Positions 17,552 to 26,029 of a stretch of DNA of 64,000 nucleotides are shown here, piece after piece. Under the pieces are notes generated by a model, which had not been told where the DNA came from, searched no databases, and worked only from the letters and a program-made list of their open reading frames with translations. How positions within the stretch are numbered: the stretch's first letter is position 1; every line of letters starts with the position of its first letter. Source of the DNA: Leucothrix arctica (GTDB lineage: Bacteria > Pseudomonadota > Gammaproteobacteria > Thiotrichales > Thiotrichaceae); NCBI RefSeq assembly GCF_003172895.1, contig NZ_QGKL01000006.1, positions 47,126 through 111,125 on the forward strand, written 5' to 3'. The position numbers and the translations under genes were made by a program.

Positions 17552-18622
17552 ATGAGTGACACAACACCAAAGTATATTTTTGTTGAAAACCACATAAAAG
17601 CGGCGATCAAAAAGAAAGAACTTGTCGACAAACTTCCTGGTGAACGCACATTGGCAGCGCAACTCGGTGTTTCTTACATGACTGTGCGTAAGTCGGTTGA
17701 AAACCTTGTAACACAAGGCGTGCTTTATAAGGTTCCTACAAAGGGAACCTATGTAAACTATGAGAAGCCTCAGCGCAGCAAAAACTACACCATCGGCTAC
17801 TTCCTCGATGCGACTATGATTGCTGGGATTTCCAGCCCTTATTACTCACTAATTTTCGATGCTATCGAAAAGGTCGCAGCAAAGGATGATTACTCTGTTG
17901 TTTATTTTTCAGATAATAATCCTGATCGCTTGAATCGGACACTAAGCAAAGTTGATGGCGTCATCGCGACCTGTATCCCTAGAATTGAACACGTAATTCT
18001 GGAAATGAAACAGTCCGTTCCTGTCGTGGTGATTGAAAACAGTGCCGCTGACAAAGTCATCCCATCGGTTATTATAGATAACTTCAATGCCGATGTTGAA
18101 TCTGTTGATTACGCCTGCTCACTAGGCCATAGCAAAATCGGATTTATGACGGGTCTAGATGACTCTGATGTTGGTAAAAATCGTTACGCAGGCTACCAGT
18201 ACGGCCTACGTAAGAACAAGATAGAACTTGATAAGTCCTTGGTATTTAATGGGAATTACTCCTATCAATCAGGGATCGAAGGCGCAGAGTATTTTTTAAC
18301 GTTGGATGAGCTTCCAACCACAGTAATCTGTGCGAATGACTCTATGGCGCTAGGCGCAATTAGACACTTCAGACAGGAAGGTTTAAATATTCCCGAAGAC
18401 ATTAGCATTATTGGTTTTGATAATATTGATGTTGCCGCGCAGATCGTCCCATCGCTTACGACGATTGCATCACCCATTGATGAAATAGCAAAGCACTCTT
18501 TCTCAATTTTGAAAGCGTTGATTGATGGTAAGACAATCGAGCAACAACACATTGCTCTTCCTGCCCATTTAATCATAAGAGACAGCTGCGCGACGGCAAA
18601 AAATAAGTCGGCAGCTGCTTAA
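17552..18622 (+). CDS. GntR-HTH/LacI-type sugar-responsive transcriptional regulator
   Basis: The 356-residue protein joins a GntR-family winged helix (residues about 8-72: LPGERTLAAQLGVSYMTVRKSVENL, then GTYV) to a LacI/periplasmic-binding-protein effector domain (about 78-345: FDAIEKVAAKDDYSVVYF, VICANDSMALGA, DISIIGFDNIDVAAQIVPSLTTI). This architecture is that of AraR-like regulators, which are usually repressors released by a sugar. GGAGAG precedes the ATG at 17552. It is the only regulator in the glucan locus and has a TGCTATGTAGCA site in front of its own gene; the six related palindromes of the region are its likely targets. The effector is probably a gluco-oligosaccharide or derivative, by context. 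Confidence 0.9.
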   Translation: MSDTTPKYIFVENHIKAAIKKKELVDKLPGERTLAAQLGVSYMTVRKSVENLVTQGVLYKVPTKGTYVNYEKPQRSKNYTIGYFLDATMIAGISSPYYSLIFDAIEKVAAKDDYSVVYFSDNNPDRLNRTLSKVDGVIATCIPRIEHVILEMKQSVPVVVIENSAADKVIPSVIIDNFNADVESVDYACSLGHSKIGFMTGLDDSDVGKNRYAGYQYGLRKNKIELDKSLVFNGNYSYQSGIEGAEYFLTLDELPTTVICANDSMALGAIRHFRQEGLNIPEDISIIGFDNIDVAAQIVPSLTTIASPIDEIAKHSFSILKALIDGKTIEQQHIALPAHLIIRDSCATAKNKSAAA

Positions 18623-18632
18623 TACTTAAGCG

Positions 18633-19511
18633 TTATTCTGTATCCTGAAACACACGAACATAATCAACAGTCATTGATTGAGGAAGCTCTGTAGTGCCAT
18701 CAGGCGCACCCGGCCAGTTACCGCCCACTGCTACGTTCAAAATCAAGTAAAACGTCTCATTAAATGGGTAGTTCTCCGTACCCACAGTGGCGCCAACGCT
18801 AGCGCGTGAAATCGAATGGTAACGGACATCATCAACTAGCCACTGAATAGAATCCTCTGCCCATACCGTACTGAATACATGAAAATCATCAGCAAACTCT
18901 CCCGCTGCCAATGAGTAAGAACTGCCACTATTTTGGCTAACGCCAACTGCTGGGCCGAAGTGAACGGTACCGTGTACTCTATCAGCCTCATGTCCTACTA
19001 ACTCGACGATATCAATCTCGCCACTAGCAGGCCAACTACCATAGACGTTATCCGTAGGTAACATCCAAATCGCAGGCCAAAGGCCCTGTCCTGTTGGCAT
19101 CTTCGCCCGAATATCAATACGCCCGTATTTAAACTCCCGCTTACCACGAGTGATGAGTTTTGCCGAACTATAGCTTGAATTTTGGATATTCTCAGACTTT
19201 GCAACTATAACTAAGTTGCCATCAGCAAGGTATGAGTTGTCAGAAGATGACGTATAATACTCCAACTCATTATTTCCCCATCCACACAAACTGGGACAAC
19301 CATCCCCCACATCATAAGACCAACTGCTTAAGTCCAACGTCTCACTCTCAAACTCATCCGCCCATACTAGCGTCATACCTTCATATGAAGTTCGACTTTC
19401 GCCGGTAGTATCAACTACGACTTCTCCTGAGGTTGAGCTAGACCCTCCGCCACAAGCGACAAGCCCTAAAGATAGACACATTACGCCTAAATAACTGTTT
19501 CTGTATTTCAT
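18633..19511 (-). CDS. GH16 endo-beta-1,3-glucanase (laminarinase), lipoprotein
   Basis: A 292-residue secreted enzyme. The N-terminus carries a lipobox (LGLVAC, Cys20) and a Gly/Ser linker, so it is a membrane-anchored lipoprotein. The catalytic core (about 45-290) has the GH16 signature GEIDIVE, with E165 as nucleophile and E170 as acid/base, preceded by LWPAIWMLP and followed by HGTVHFG. This arrangement is typical of bacterial laminarinases cleaving internal beta-1,3 links; lichenase or agarase activity is less likely given the laminarinase-like WPAIWML context. It lies 35 bases downstream of the GH3 gene on the same strand and converges with the regulator gene, 10 bases away, with no obvious terminator between them. 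Confidence 0.92.
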   Translation of the reverse strand: MKYRNSYLGVMCLSLGLVACGGGSSSTSGEVVVDTTGESRTSYEGMTLVWADEFESETLDLSSWSYDVGDGCPSLCGWGNNELEYYTSSSDNSYLADGNLVIVAKSENIQNSSYSSAKLITRGKREFKYGRIDIRAKMPTGQGLWPAIWMLPTDNVYGSWPASGEIDIVELVGHEADRVHGTVHFGPAVGVSQNSGSSYSLAAGEFADDFHVFSTVWAEDSIQWLVDDVRYHSISRASVGATVGTENYPFNETFYLILNVAVGGNWPGAPDGTTELPQSMTVDYVRVFQDTE

Positions 19512-19546
19512 ATAAATCTCTTATCTTGGTGATATGATCAAAATGA

Positions 19547-22255
19547 TCATCCAGCTAATGCCTTACAACTTAACGCATCAGCAGCATCATCAACGCTTTT
19601 GGGGACAACTCTAATATTGCCCAAATCGAACTCAGCCTTTCCATCGCTAAATAACAGGAAAGAGGTATTCAGATTCTGAAAATCCACGCCCTTATCCTTA
19701 AAGCAAGCCAATGGAACCTTCATAGTGGACCACTCATTAGAACTTGCTGGTAGGTGATCATTTAACGCCATCTCAGCCCGACACGGATAAACACAGTGCT
19801 GCGCTATAATGAGTTTTGACGTTGGCTGTTTATACATTTTGATATCAAATTGCAGGGTTGATTCTGCATTTAAATAACTCTGCAAGTCCCTACCTGTCGA
19901 GTCGTCGGTCTGCATATAAATTTGTGCTGGGCTCTTGCCATTGAAGCTCACGTGAACGGCATCATACTGTGCTTGATAGTTAATCGGAGTAGTAGATACT
20001 GCCCCCTGATCCGTTACCGTCTGCCCAGACACATCAATGCCTTTCCAGTCATTCTCCGCACCTGCAACACGCAGTAAAAACTCGCTGCCAGATGCAGTCC
20101 CGTAAACAAACAACGGCATCGTCGCTACACCATTATCTGGCTCTTTCTGACCACAACCATAGCCACGATCATCTAAATCTAGCGGGGCTAAGTTAGAGCT
20201 ATCGGAATAAGTCAGACCATAGCCAAATGCAAAGACGGGGGCATGCTCACCTTCAAGGCTCTGCTCCCACGCTGGCATCACATAGTCTTTGATATTAGGC
20301 GGGACACGGTTGATCGTCGTTGAACATACCTTATTAGGCCAGCTGTATGACAAGTGCCCACTGAAATCAGCACCATCCTCCTGATACAAGACATCGGTAA
20401 TTCCACCCGCTTCAGTACCAGGCAGCCAAGCTGCGATAAAGGCATCGGAATGATTGATTTCCTCATTCACATACATTGGACGGCCAGAGATGAACACCGT
20501 CACGACTTTCATCCCAGCGGCTTTCAGGTCTTTAATAGTTTTAAGGTCAGCTGCATAGCTTGCTTTAAGCGTTGAAAATCTCAGTGTCTGATGAGGCTTT
20601 ATGTCACCGACACTCTCTGCATAAGGGTCTTCCCCAATCGCCACCACTGCAACTGTATTTTCGTCTACCTTAGAAAGATCGGTGAGGATATTTTCTGCGC
20701 CTATTTGATTTTCCAACGCCATTTTTAAAGTGGTCGCGTCGGGGAAATCCTCAAGCGTATTCTCAGTACCTTGCCAAGTGATTGACCAACCACCAGTTTG
20801 CTTTTGGATATTATTCGCAGCACTACCGGCTAGATACACTTTTTGAGTGGGCTTCAATGGCAGTACGCCATTATTATTTTTCAATAGAACCAGTGATTTA
20901 CTGACCGCTTCACGCGCCAATGCACGATGTTCTTCAGCTCCTAAAGCCTTATCATCGCCCGCCAGAGAGCGCTTAGATGGCATAGGCTTCTCCCACAATC
21001 CAGCACGCATTTTTACTCGCAGAATACGCGTCACCGCATCATCGATACGAGACATTGCAATAATGCCGTCATTAACCTGAGCAATTACATTCTTGTAAAA
21101 ACCCTTCCAGTCGTTACGCTCAGTCACCATGAAGATATCATTGCCCGCGTTTACCGCGGCAGGACAGTTAGCTGAAGTACACTCGTTTATTTCACTATGA
21201 CCATTCCAGTCAGTGACTACCAGTCCGTCAAAACCAAGTTTGCCTTTTAGAACATCAGTAACGAGATACTTACTACCATGGACTTTCTTGTTATAACGTC
21301 CAGAACCCGTTTGGTCATAATTTTCATTATCATGCCAAGAATTGAATGAAGTCATCACCACTTGAGCGCCAGCGCTCAGACCAGAAAAGTAGCCCACGGC
21401 ATGGACGTTAATTAAATGCTCTTCGGAGTAGTATGTTTCACCCCGATCAACACCATTTTTGGTTCCGCCGTCACCCACCCAATGCTTCACATTGGAAATC
21501 ACTTGCGTATCAGTTTTTAAGCCAACGCTATCACCCTGCAAACCTTCGACCATCTTGCCTGCATAGTTATAAATGATTTCAGGATCTTCTGAGTACCCTT
21601 CATAAACACGCCCCCAACGATAATCTCGTGGTGCGGCAACTGTTGGTGCAAATGTCCAATCCAAACCTGTTGCAGCGACCTCTTTCGCTGTCGCCTGTCC
21701 AATCCTAAACACTAGGTCTGGGTCATTAGCCGCACCTAGACCAATATTGTGAGGAAACACCGTCGCACCATACACATTGTTGTGTCCGTGAACCGCATCG
21801 GTTGCCCACATAAAAGGGATTTTAAAGCCGCGGTTTTCATACGCATCATCCAAAGCTACCCAGTAACTATCCGCTGCAACTACCCAATCTTTAGCACTCG
21901 CATGCTTGTCGCCATTCGGCCAAGAACCACCACCACTTAATAGCGAGCCCAACTTGTATTGTTTGGCTTCTGCAGGCGTTACCTGACTGAGATTCGGTTG
22001 AATCATCTGACCGACTTTTTCTTGCAGCGTCATTTGACTGAGAATACTGCTAATTGCAGATTCTATTTTCGGGTCCGTTTTTACTTTGCTTGTCAGCGCC
22101 GGCCATTCGGAGTAATAAGCTAAGCCAACCCCGGCCTCGTCACCTTTTTCCATTTCCCTTCCATTTTCAGTATTACGAAGTACTGAACCACAACCACTCA
22201 ACACTAATGCTGATAGAAATATTGGTATCAGTTTCTTTGGGTGGTTACACATCAT
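19547..22255 (-). CDS. GH3 exo-beta-glucosidase/glucan 1,3(1,4)-beta-glucosidase, lipoprotein
   Basis: A 902-residue ExoP-like GH3 enzyme. The lipobox VLSGC (Cys22) indicates membrane anchoring. The (alpha/beta)8 domain shows KHWVGDGGT (about 257-265), and the nucleophile is D349 in LVVTDWNGH. The alpha/beta sandwich domain follows (VSKSLVLLKNNNGVLPL, FISGRPMYV), and the last 200 residues form an ExoP-type carbohydrate-binding beta-sandwich. Such enzymes release glucose from the non-reducing ends of beta-glucan oligosaccharides. It is the first gene of a GH3-GH16 unit, with an operator 93 bases upstream of its start shared with the divergent di-haem gene. The double ATG at 22255/22252 leaves the exact start open. 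Confidence 0.92.
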   Translation of the reverse strand: MMCNHPKKLIPIFLSALVLSGCGSVLRNTENGREMEKGDEAGVGLAYYSEWPALTSKVKTDPKIESAISSILSQMTLQEKVGQMIQPNLSQVTPAEAKQYKLGSLLSGGGSWPNGDKHASAKDWVVAADSYWVALDDAYENRGFKIPFMWATDAVHGHNNVYGATVFPHNIGLGAANDPDLVFRIGQATAKEVAATGLDWTFAPTVAAPRDYRWGRVYEGYSEDPEIIYNYAGKMVEGLQGDSVGLKTDTQVISNVKHWVGDGGTKNGVDRGETYYSEEHLINVHAVGYFSGLSAGAQVVMTSFNSWHDNENYDQTGSGRYNKKVHGSKYLVTDVLKGKLGFDGLVVTDWNGHSEINECTSANCPAAVNAGNDIFMVTERNDWKGFYKNVIAQVNDGIIAMSRIDDAVTRILRVKMRAGLWEKPMPSKRSLAGDDKALGAEEHRALAREAVSKSLVLLKNNNGVLPLKPTQKVYLAGSAANNIQKQTGGWSITWQGTENTLEDFPDATTLKMALENQIGAENILTDLSKVDENTVAVVAIGEDPYAESVGDIKPHQTLRFSTLKASYAADLKTIKDLKAAGMKVVTVFISGRPMYVNEEINHSDAFIAAWLPGTEAGGITDVLYQEDGADFSGHLSYSWPNKVCSTTINRVPPNIKDYVMPAWEQSLEGEHAPVFAFGYGLTYSDSSNLAPLDLDDRGYGCGQKEPDNGVATMPLFVYGTASGSEFLLRVAGAENDWKGIDVSGQTVTDQGAVSTTPINYQAQYDAVHVSFNGKSPAQIYMQTDDSTGRDLQSYLNAESTLQFDIKMYKQPTSKLIIAQHCVYPCRAEMALNDHLPASSNEWSTMKVPLACFKDKGVDFQNLNTSFLLFSDGKAEFDLGNIRVVPKSVDDAADALSCKALAG

Positions 22256-22347
22256 ATAGCCTTCTGCTTAACTCCATTTTATCTCCAATGGACTATTGTT
22301 CTTATTCTTGTATTCGTGACGTCAGTAAATTTATAGACACACATAAG

Positions 22348-22359
22348 TGCTATATAGCA
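22348..22359. promoter_or_regulatory. Operator between GH3 and di-haem lipoprotein genes
   Basis: A perfect TGCTATATAGCA lies in the 154-base divergent region, 93 bases from the GH3 ATG and 51 bases before the ATG at 22410. A weak -35-like TTGCTT is on the minus strand at 22389-22384. The site could control both directions. Confidence 0.7.
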
Positions 22360-22409
22360 TTCCATAAAAGTATGTTAGGGTGCAAGCAAATAATTACAGG
22401 TAATGACCT

Positions 22410-25100
22410 ATGATCACCTCTCGCTTGGCGCCACTTCTGATATTTTTCCTCTTGTCGTTAACTGCTTGCGGCGGTAGTGGTGACTCATCAGACAGCACTA
22501 ACTCTTCTACCAATGACAACCCAGCAGACGTAGTCTCAGACTCAGAAGATGATCAGTGCGCCGATAGTGATGGCTGCGACGCAGTGCCAAGTAAATTGAC
22601 TGCTACCGCAACAGCATCCTCAGCTCTACAAGTCGCGTCACTGGCACTTGACGGTGACAAAACGACTCGCTGGGAGTCGCAGCATGGCATTGACCCAAGT
22701 ACTTTGACGCTCGATTTAGGCGGTACTTTTGCGCTAAGTGAAGTTGTTATTTATTGGGAAGCGGCCAATGCTAAAACCTACACGGTACAGGGCTCAAATG
22801 ATAATAACCAATGGGTCTCTTTAGCAAGTTTCTCGGATGGAGCTTTCGGCCTGCGTACTGATAAACATGACGTATCAGGTGTTTATCGCTATGTGAAAAT
22901 AGAAGGTACATCACGCAGTGTGGGTAATAATTGGGGATACTCCATCTTGGAGGTAGAGGTTTACGGTAGCCCAGGCACTCCCCTTCCAGATAGCGATAAT
23001 GACGGAGTGAATGACAGTTTAGATCAGTGCGTCAATACACCCGAGACAGATAGTGTAGATGATGAAGGATGTACTGTTGTTATTGTCACAATAGAAGATG
23101 GTGACAAAGACGGTGTCATTGATGGCAACGATGACTGTCCAAATACATCAACCCAAACGAATGTTGATACTGCTGGCTGCCCTGTTGTAACAAATACTGG
23201 GGAGATCGTTCCTTTGTATGATACGTCTACAGCTTTGGAGCCTGATAGTCAGTTTGACCGAGGAGATGCCTTAGTAACACGCTGGTCAGATCGCCCCCGA
23301 ACACGGCATGCACGTGAAGACGAATTCCAAGCCTATGATCATTATATCGCGTTCTATTTCGAGAACCGCTCTAGTAATATTGAAATTGTAGATTATGTCG
23401 CTAAAGGCGGTAGTACCATTGAAATGAATGTTCGTACACTCTTCCCTTTAAGCCCAATCGAAGCTGAAAACCGCTGGTGGTATCAAGGAATTACAACGGT
23501 TGCACAATACGCCAGTAACGGCGTGATGAATGACTTAGGCTTTGATGGTACTCATTACAACTACCAAAAGGTGGGTAGTTACAACACTCGTTTGGGTAGA
23601 GACATTCAACTGGGTGATAAGTTGGAGTTTGAAATCAGTCAGTTTAGCGCATCTGGTATACCTCGTGGTCAGGCTAACTACTATGGCACCACCTTTCTCT
23701 ACATTGTGGGTGAAGGAATTGTTCCTTGGTATGCATCAGCTCCTGGTGTGGGGTACCGTGAAGACAGTAACAAAATACCGGAAGAATACCTGCTAGGTGG
23801 CAAGACCAGCATACATTATCAATACACTAACGAGCCCAATGATAACTTTTTGCAAATGGCGACTAATCTGGGTTACGACAACGGTCAAACTTTCTTGCTA
23901 GGCCGCCGTGTACTTCACTCATCAACTATCGATGGTCAGCATGATGAGATTCCAGAAAATGGTGTTTTCCCTGAACAAGTGGGCCTTACAGGAACGAAGT
24001 TTGTAAATGACCGCTGTACTGCTTGTCATGAGCGAAATGGTGGCGCTCCAGTGGCTGAGAATGGTGAGTCGTTAGACAAATGGGTGTTTAAGGTGGGAGA
24101 TGCTGCGGGTAACCCCGACCCTGATATCGGTCGTGTACTTCAACCCAATGGATCAAGTGGTGAAGGTGATGTTTCGATTGCTTCTTGGACAGAGACTGAT
24201 GGCTTACGATCTCCAAACTACCAGTTCACCAAGGGCACTCCAGCAACATTCTCCGCGCGTATAGCGCCGAGGCTTGTCGGGCTAGGCTTGCTTGAAGCGG
24301 TACCAGAGTCAGCAATTTTGGCACGAGAAGATGTAAACGACACAAATAGTGATGGTATTTCTGGGCGTGCTAACCGCATAGCTGACCCCACCAACCCAAG
24401 CCTGACACGCTTAGGTCGTTTTGGTTGGAAAGCTGCCACCATAAGTGTGCAACATCAAGCAGCTTCAGCTTTGAATACCGATATGGGTGTTCGTACATCT
24501 ATGATGCCAAACCCTGACTGTGGGTCAAACCAAAGTAACTGTGGCGCTGACTCCCCTTTGATGGATGATCAGAACTTAGAAGACCTGACGTTATATTTGT
24601 CTACACTAGGTGTACGCCCTCAGCGTGGATGGGAAAAAGGCTCAGAAGACCAAACCATTGTGCAAGGTAAAACCTTGTTTAAGAGTATTGGTTGCGCGGC
24701 ATGCCACACCGAAACACTTCAAACGAGTGCTTTTCATCCACTTGCAGAAGTCCGCGACCAAACTATTCACCCGTATTCAGACATGCTGCTGCATGACATG
24801 GGAGAGAGTTTAGCTGATAACTTAGGTGAAGGCGATGCCAGCGGAAATGAGTGGCGTACAACACCATTGTGGGGCTTAGGTTTAGCTGCATGCGTTACCG
24901 GTGGCGTGGTTAACCCCATTGGAGGAGAAGGTAATGAAGTTTGCTCACCGCATCATGCCTACTTACATGATGGTCGCGCACGTACAATCGAAGAAGCTAT
25001 TTTATGGCATGGTGGTGAAAGTGAGGCTTCTAAGCAAGCTTATGAAGGCCAGAGTAGTACTAATAAAACAGCAATACTCAGCTTTTTGAAGTCGTTATAA
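22410..25100 (+). CDS. Surface lipoprotein: CBM32/F5_8-C domain, TSP3 repeats and di-haem oxidoreductase (DUF1111/DHOR-like)
   Basis: An 896-residue lipoprotein (lipobox SLTAC, Cys20). Residues about 62-186 are a discoidin-like F5/8 type C domain (CBM32 family: ALDGDKTTRWES, TYTVQGSNDNNQW, YVKIEG). Two thrombospondin type-3 calcium repeats follow (DSDNDGVNDSLDQC, DGDKDGVIDGNDDC; 194-258). Residues about 265-500 are a region I do not recognise. The C-terminal part has two c-type haem motifs, CTACH (536-540) and CAACH (762-766), in a di-haem oxidoreductase (thiol oxidoreductase-like, DUF1111) setting, with FSARIAPRLVGLGLLEAVP between them. It probably sits on the outer surface bound to glycan; the redox substrate is unknown. 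The operator at 22348 ties it to the glucan regulon. Confidence 0.82.
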   Translation: MITSRLAPLLIFFLLSLTACGGSGDSSDSTNSSTNDNPADVVSDSEDDQCADSDGCDAVPSKLTATATASSALQVASLALDGDKTTRWESQHGIDPSTLTLDLGGTFALSEVVIYWEAANAKTYTVQGSNDNNQWVSLASFSDGAFGLRTDKHDVSGVYRYVKIEGTSRSVGNNWGYSILEVEVYGSPGTPLPDSDNDGVNDSLDQCVNTPETDSVDDEGCTVVIVTIEDGDKDGVIDGNDDCPNTSTQTNVDTAGCPVVTNTGEIVPLYDTSTALEPDSQFDRGDALVTRWSDRPRTRHAREDEFQAYDHYIAFYFENRSSNIEIVDYVAKGGSTIEMNVRTLFPLSPIEAENRWWYQGITTVAQYASNGVMNDLGFDGTHYNYQKVGSYNTRLGRDIQLGDKLEFEISQFSASGIPRGQANYYGTTFLYIVGEGIVPWYASAPGVGYREDSNKIPEEYLLGGKTSIHYQYTNEPNDNFLQMATNLGYDNGQTFLLGRRVLHSSTIDGQHDEIPENGVFPEQVGLTGTKFVNDRCTACHERNGGAPVAENGESLDKWVFKVGDAAGNPDPDIGRVLQPNGSSGEGDVSIASWTETDGLRSPNYQFTKGTPATFSARIAPRLVGLGLLEAVPESAILAREDVNDTNSDGISGRANRIADPTNPSLTRLGRFGWKAATISVQHQAASALNTDMGVRTSMMPNPDCGSNQSNCGADSPLMDDQNLEDLTLYLSTLGVRPQRGWEKGSEDQTIVQGKTLFKSIGCAACHTETLQTSAFHPLAEVRDQTIHPYSDMLLHDMGESLADNLGEGDASGNEWRTTPLWGLGLAACVTGGVVNPIGGEGNEVCSPHHAYLHDGRARTIEEAILWHGGESEASKQAYEGQSSTNKTAILSFLKSL

Positions 25101-25121
25101 CAGAGCAATGTAAGTACCCGA

Positions 25122-25163
25122 GGCTGGCTAGAAAACCAAGATACATCAATTTTCTAGCCAGCC
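25122..25163. repeat. Perfect 14-bp inverted repeat
   Basis: GGCTGGCTAGAAAA (25122-25135) and its exact complement (25150-25163) are separated by 14 bases. There is no T-run after it, so it is not a classical terminator. It lies between the di-haem gene stop (25100) and the SUMF1-like start (25190) and could trim or stabilise the mRNA between them. Confidence 0.7.
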
Positions 25164-25189
25164 ACGTATGATCTAAACAAGGAGGCACA

Positions 25190-26029
25190 ATGAAATTCTT
25201 ATTTGGATTAATACTCAGTTGCATCGTTAGCCAGACAGTATCGGCAGAAACACCTACGCTCATCAACATACCATCAGGCACTTTCATACAAGGCTCTGAT
25301 GATATAGAGCGCGAAACCGCCTACGCACTGGACGAAGCAGCTTACGGTCACTCAAGCACTCGCCAGCAGCAATGGTACGCGGGTGAGTTCCCAAAACAGC
25401 AAGTAAACACAGCCGCCTACCGAATCATACGTAACCTAGTCACCATGGCGCAGTATCAAGAATTCATCACCGAGACCAAGCACCCTGCTCCCCAAATAAG
25501 CAAAGCACAATGGGCAAGCTACGGTGTAAACCACAGCTATGAAAGCATCCAGGCCTACCAATGGCACGACGGTAAATACCCCAAAGAAAAGGCCAACCAC
25601 CCAGTCGTACTCGTTAATCACAATGACGCAAGCAACTACGCAAAGTGGCTAAGCAAAAAAACAGGACAACACTGGCGACTACCCTACGAAGTAGAATGGG
25701 AAAAGGCCGCTAGAGGCGTAAACGGAAACTACTTCCCATGGGGAAACACCTTCGACGCAACGCGTCTAAACACTCACGACAACGGTAAATTTGGAACAGC
25801 CCCAGTCGGTCAATTCCCGCAAGGCGCAAGCCCATTTGGACTACAAGACGCAGCAGGCCAAGTATTCGAATGGACACAAAGCAAACAAGGCAACAACCGA
25901 ATGATCGTCAAAGGTGGCTCATGGGATGACAAAGGCTGTGGCGTCTGTAGACCCGCGGCAAGACACGGCAGACCCTCAACCCTAAAACACACCCTCATCG
26001 GTTTCAGATTGGTACAAACACCCAACTAA
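25190..26029 (+). CDS. Secreted SUMF1/FGE-like (formylglycine-generating enzyme family) protein
   Basis: A 279-residue exported protein: signal peptide MKFLFGLILSCIVSQTVSA, then a single SUMF1-type domain (about 23-278) with INIPSGTFIQGSD, NHPVVLVNHNDA, WRLPYEVEWEKAARG, FPWGN and FGLQDAAGQVFEWT. AAGGAGG lies seven bases before the ATG. In true formylglycine-generating enzymes two catalytic cysteines stand five apart before AAR; here the segment reads GCGVCRPAAR, so C250 can fill the first place but the second is Pro255. It may therefore be a non-FGE family member, of the EgtB/PvdO/NirV kind. No sulfatase is present nearby. It follows the di-haem protein on the same strand and may mature or partner it. 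Confidence 0.8.
   Translation: MKFLFGLILSCIVSQTVSAETPTLINIPSGTFIQGSDDIERETAYALDEAAYGHSSTRQQQWYAGEFPKQQVNTAAYRIIRNLVTMAQYQEFITETKHPAPQISKAQWASYGVNHSYESIQAYQWHDGKYPKEKANHPVVLVNHNDASNYAKWLSKKTGQHWRLPYEVEWEKAARGVNGNYFPWGNTFDATRLNTHDNGKFGTAPVGQFPQGASPFGLQDAAGQVFEWTQSKQGNNRMIVKGGSWDDKGCGVCRPAARHGRPSTLKHTLIGFRLVQTPN

Noticed and set aside
22410..25100. Lytic polysaccharide monooxygenase
   Set aside because: The redox centre is two CxxCH haem motifs in a DUF1111-like setting; there is no copper histidine brace.
25190..26029. Active formylglycine-generating enzyme for sulfatases
   Set aside because: The usual second catalytic cysteine is not at the expected place and the window holds no sulfatase gene.
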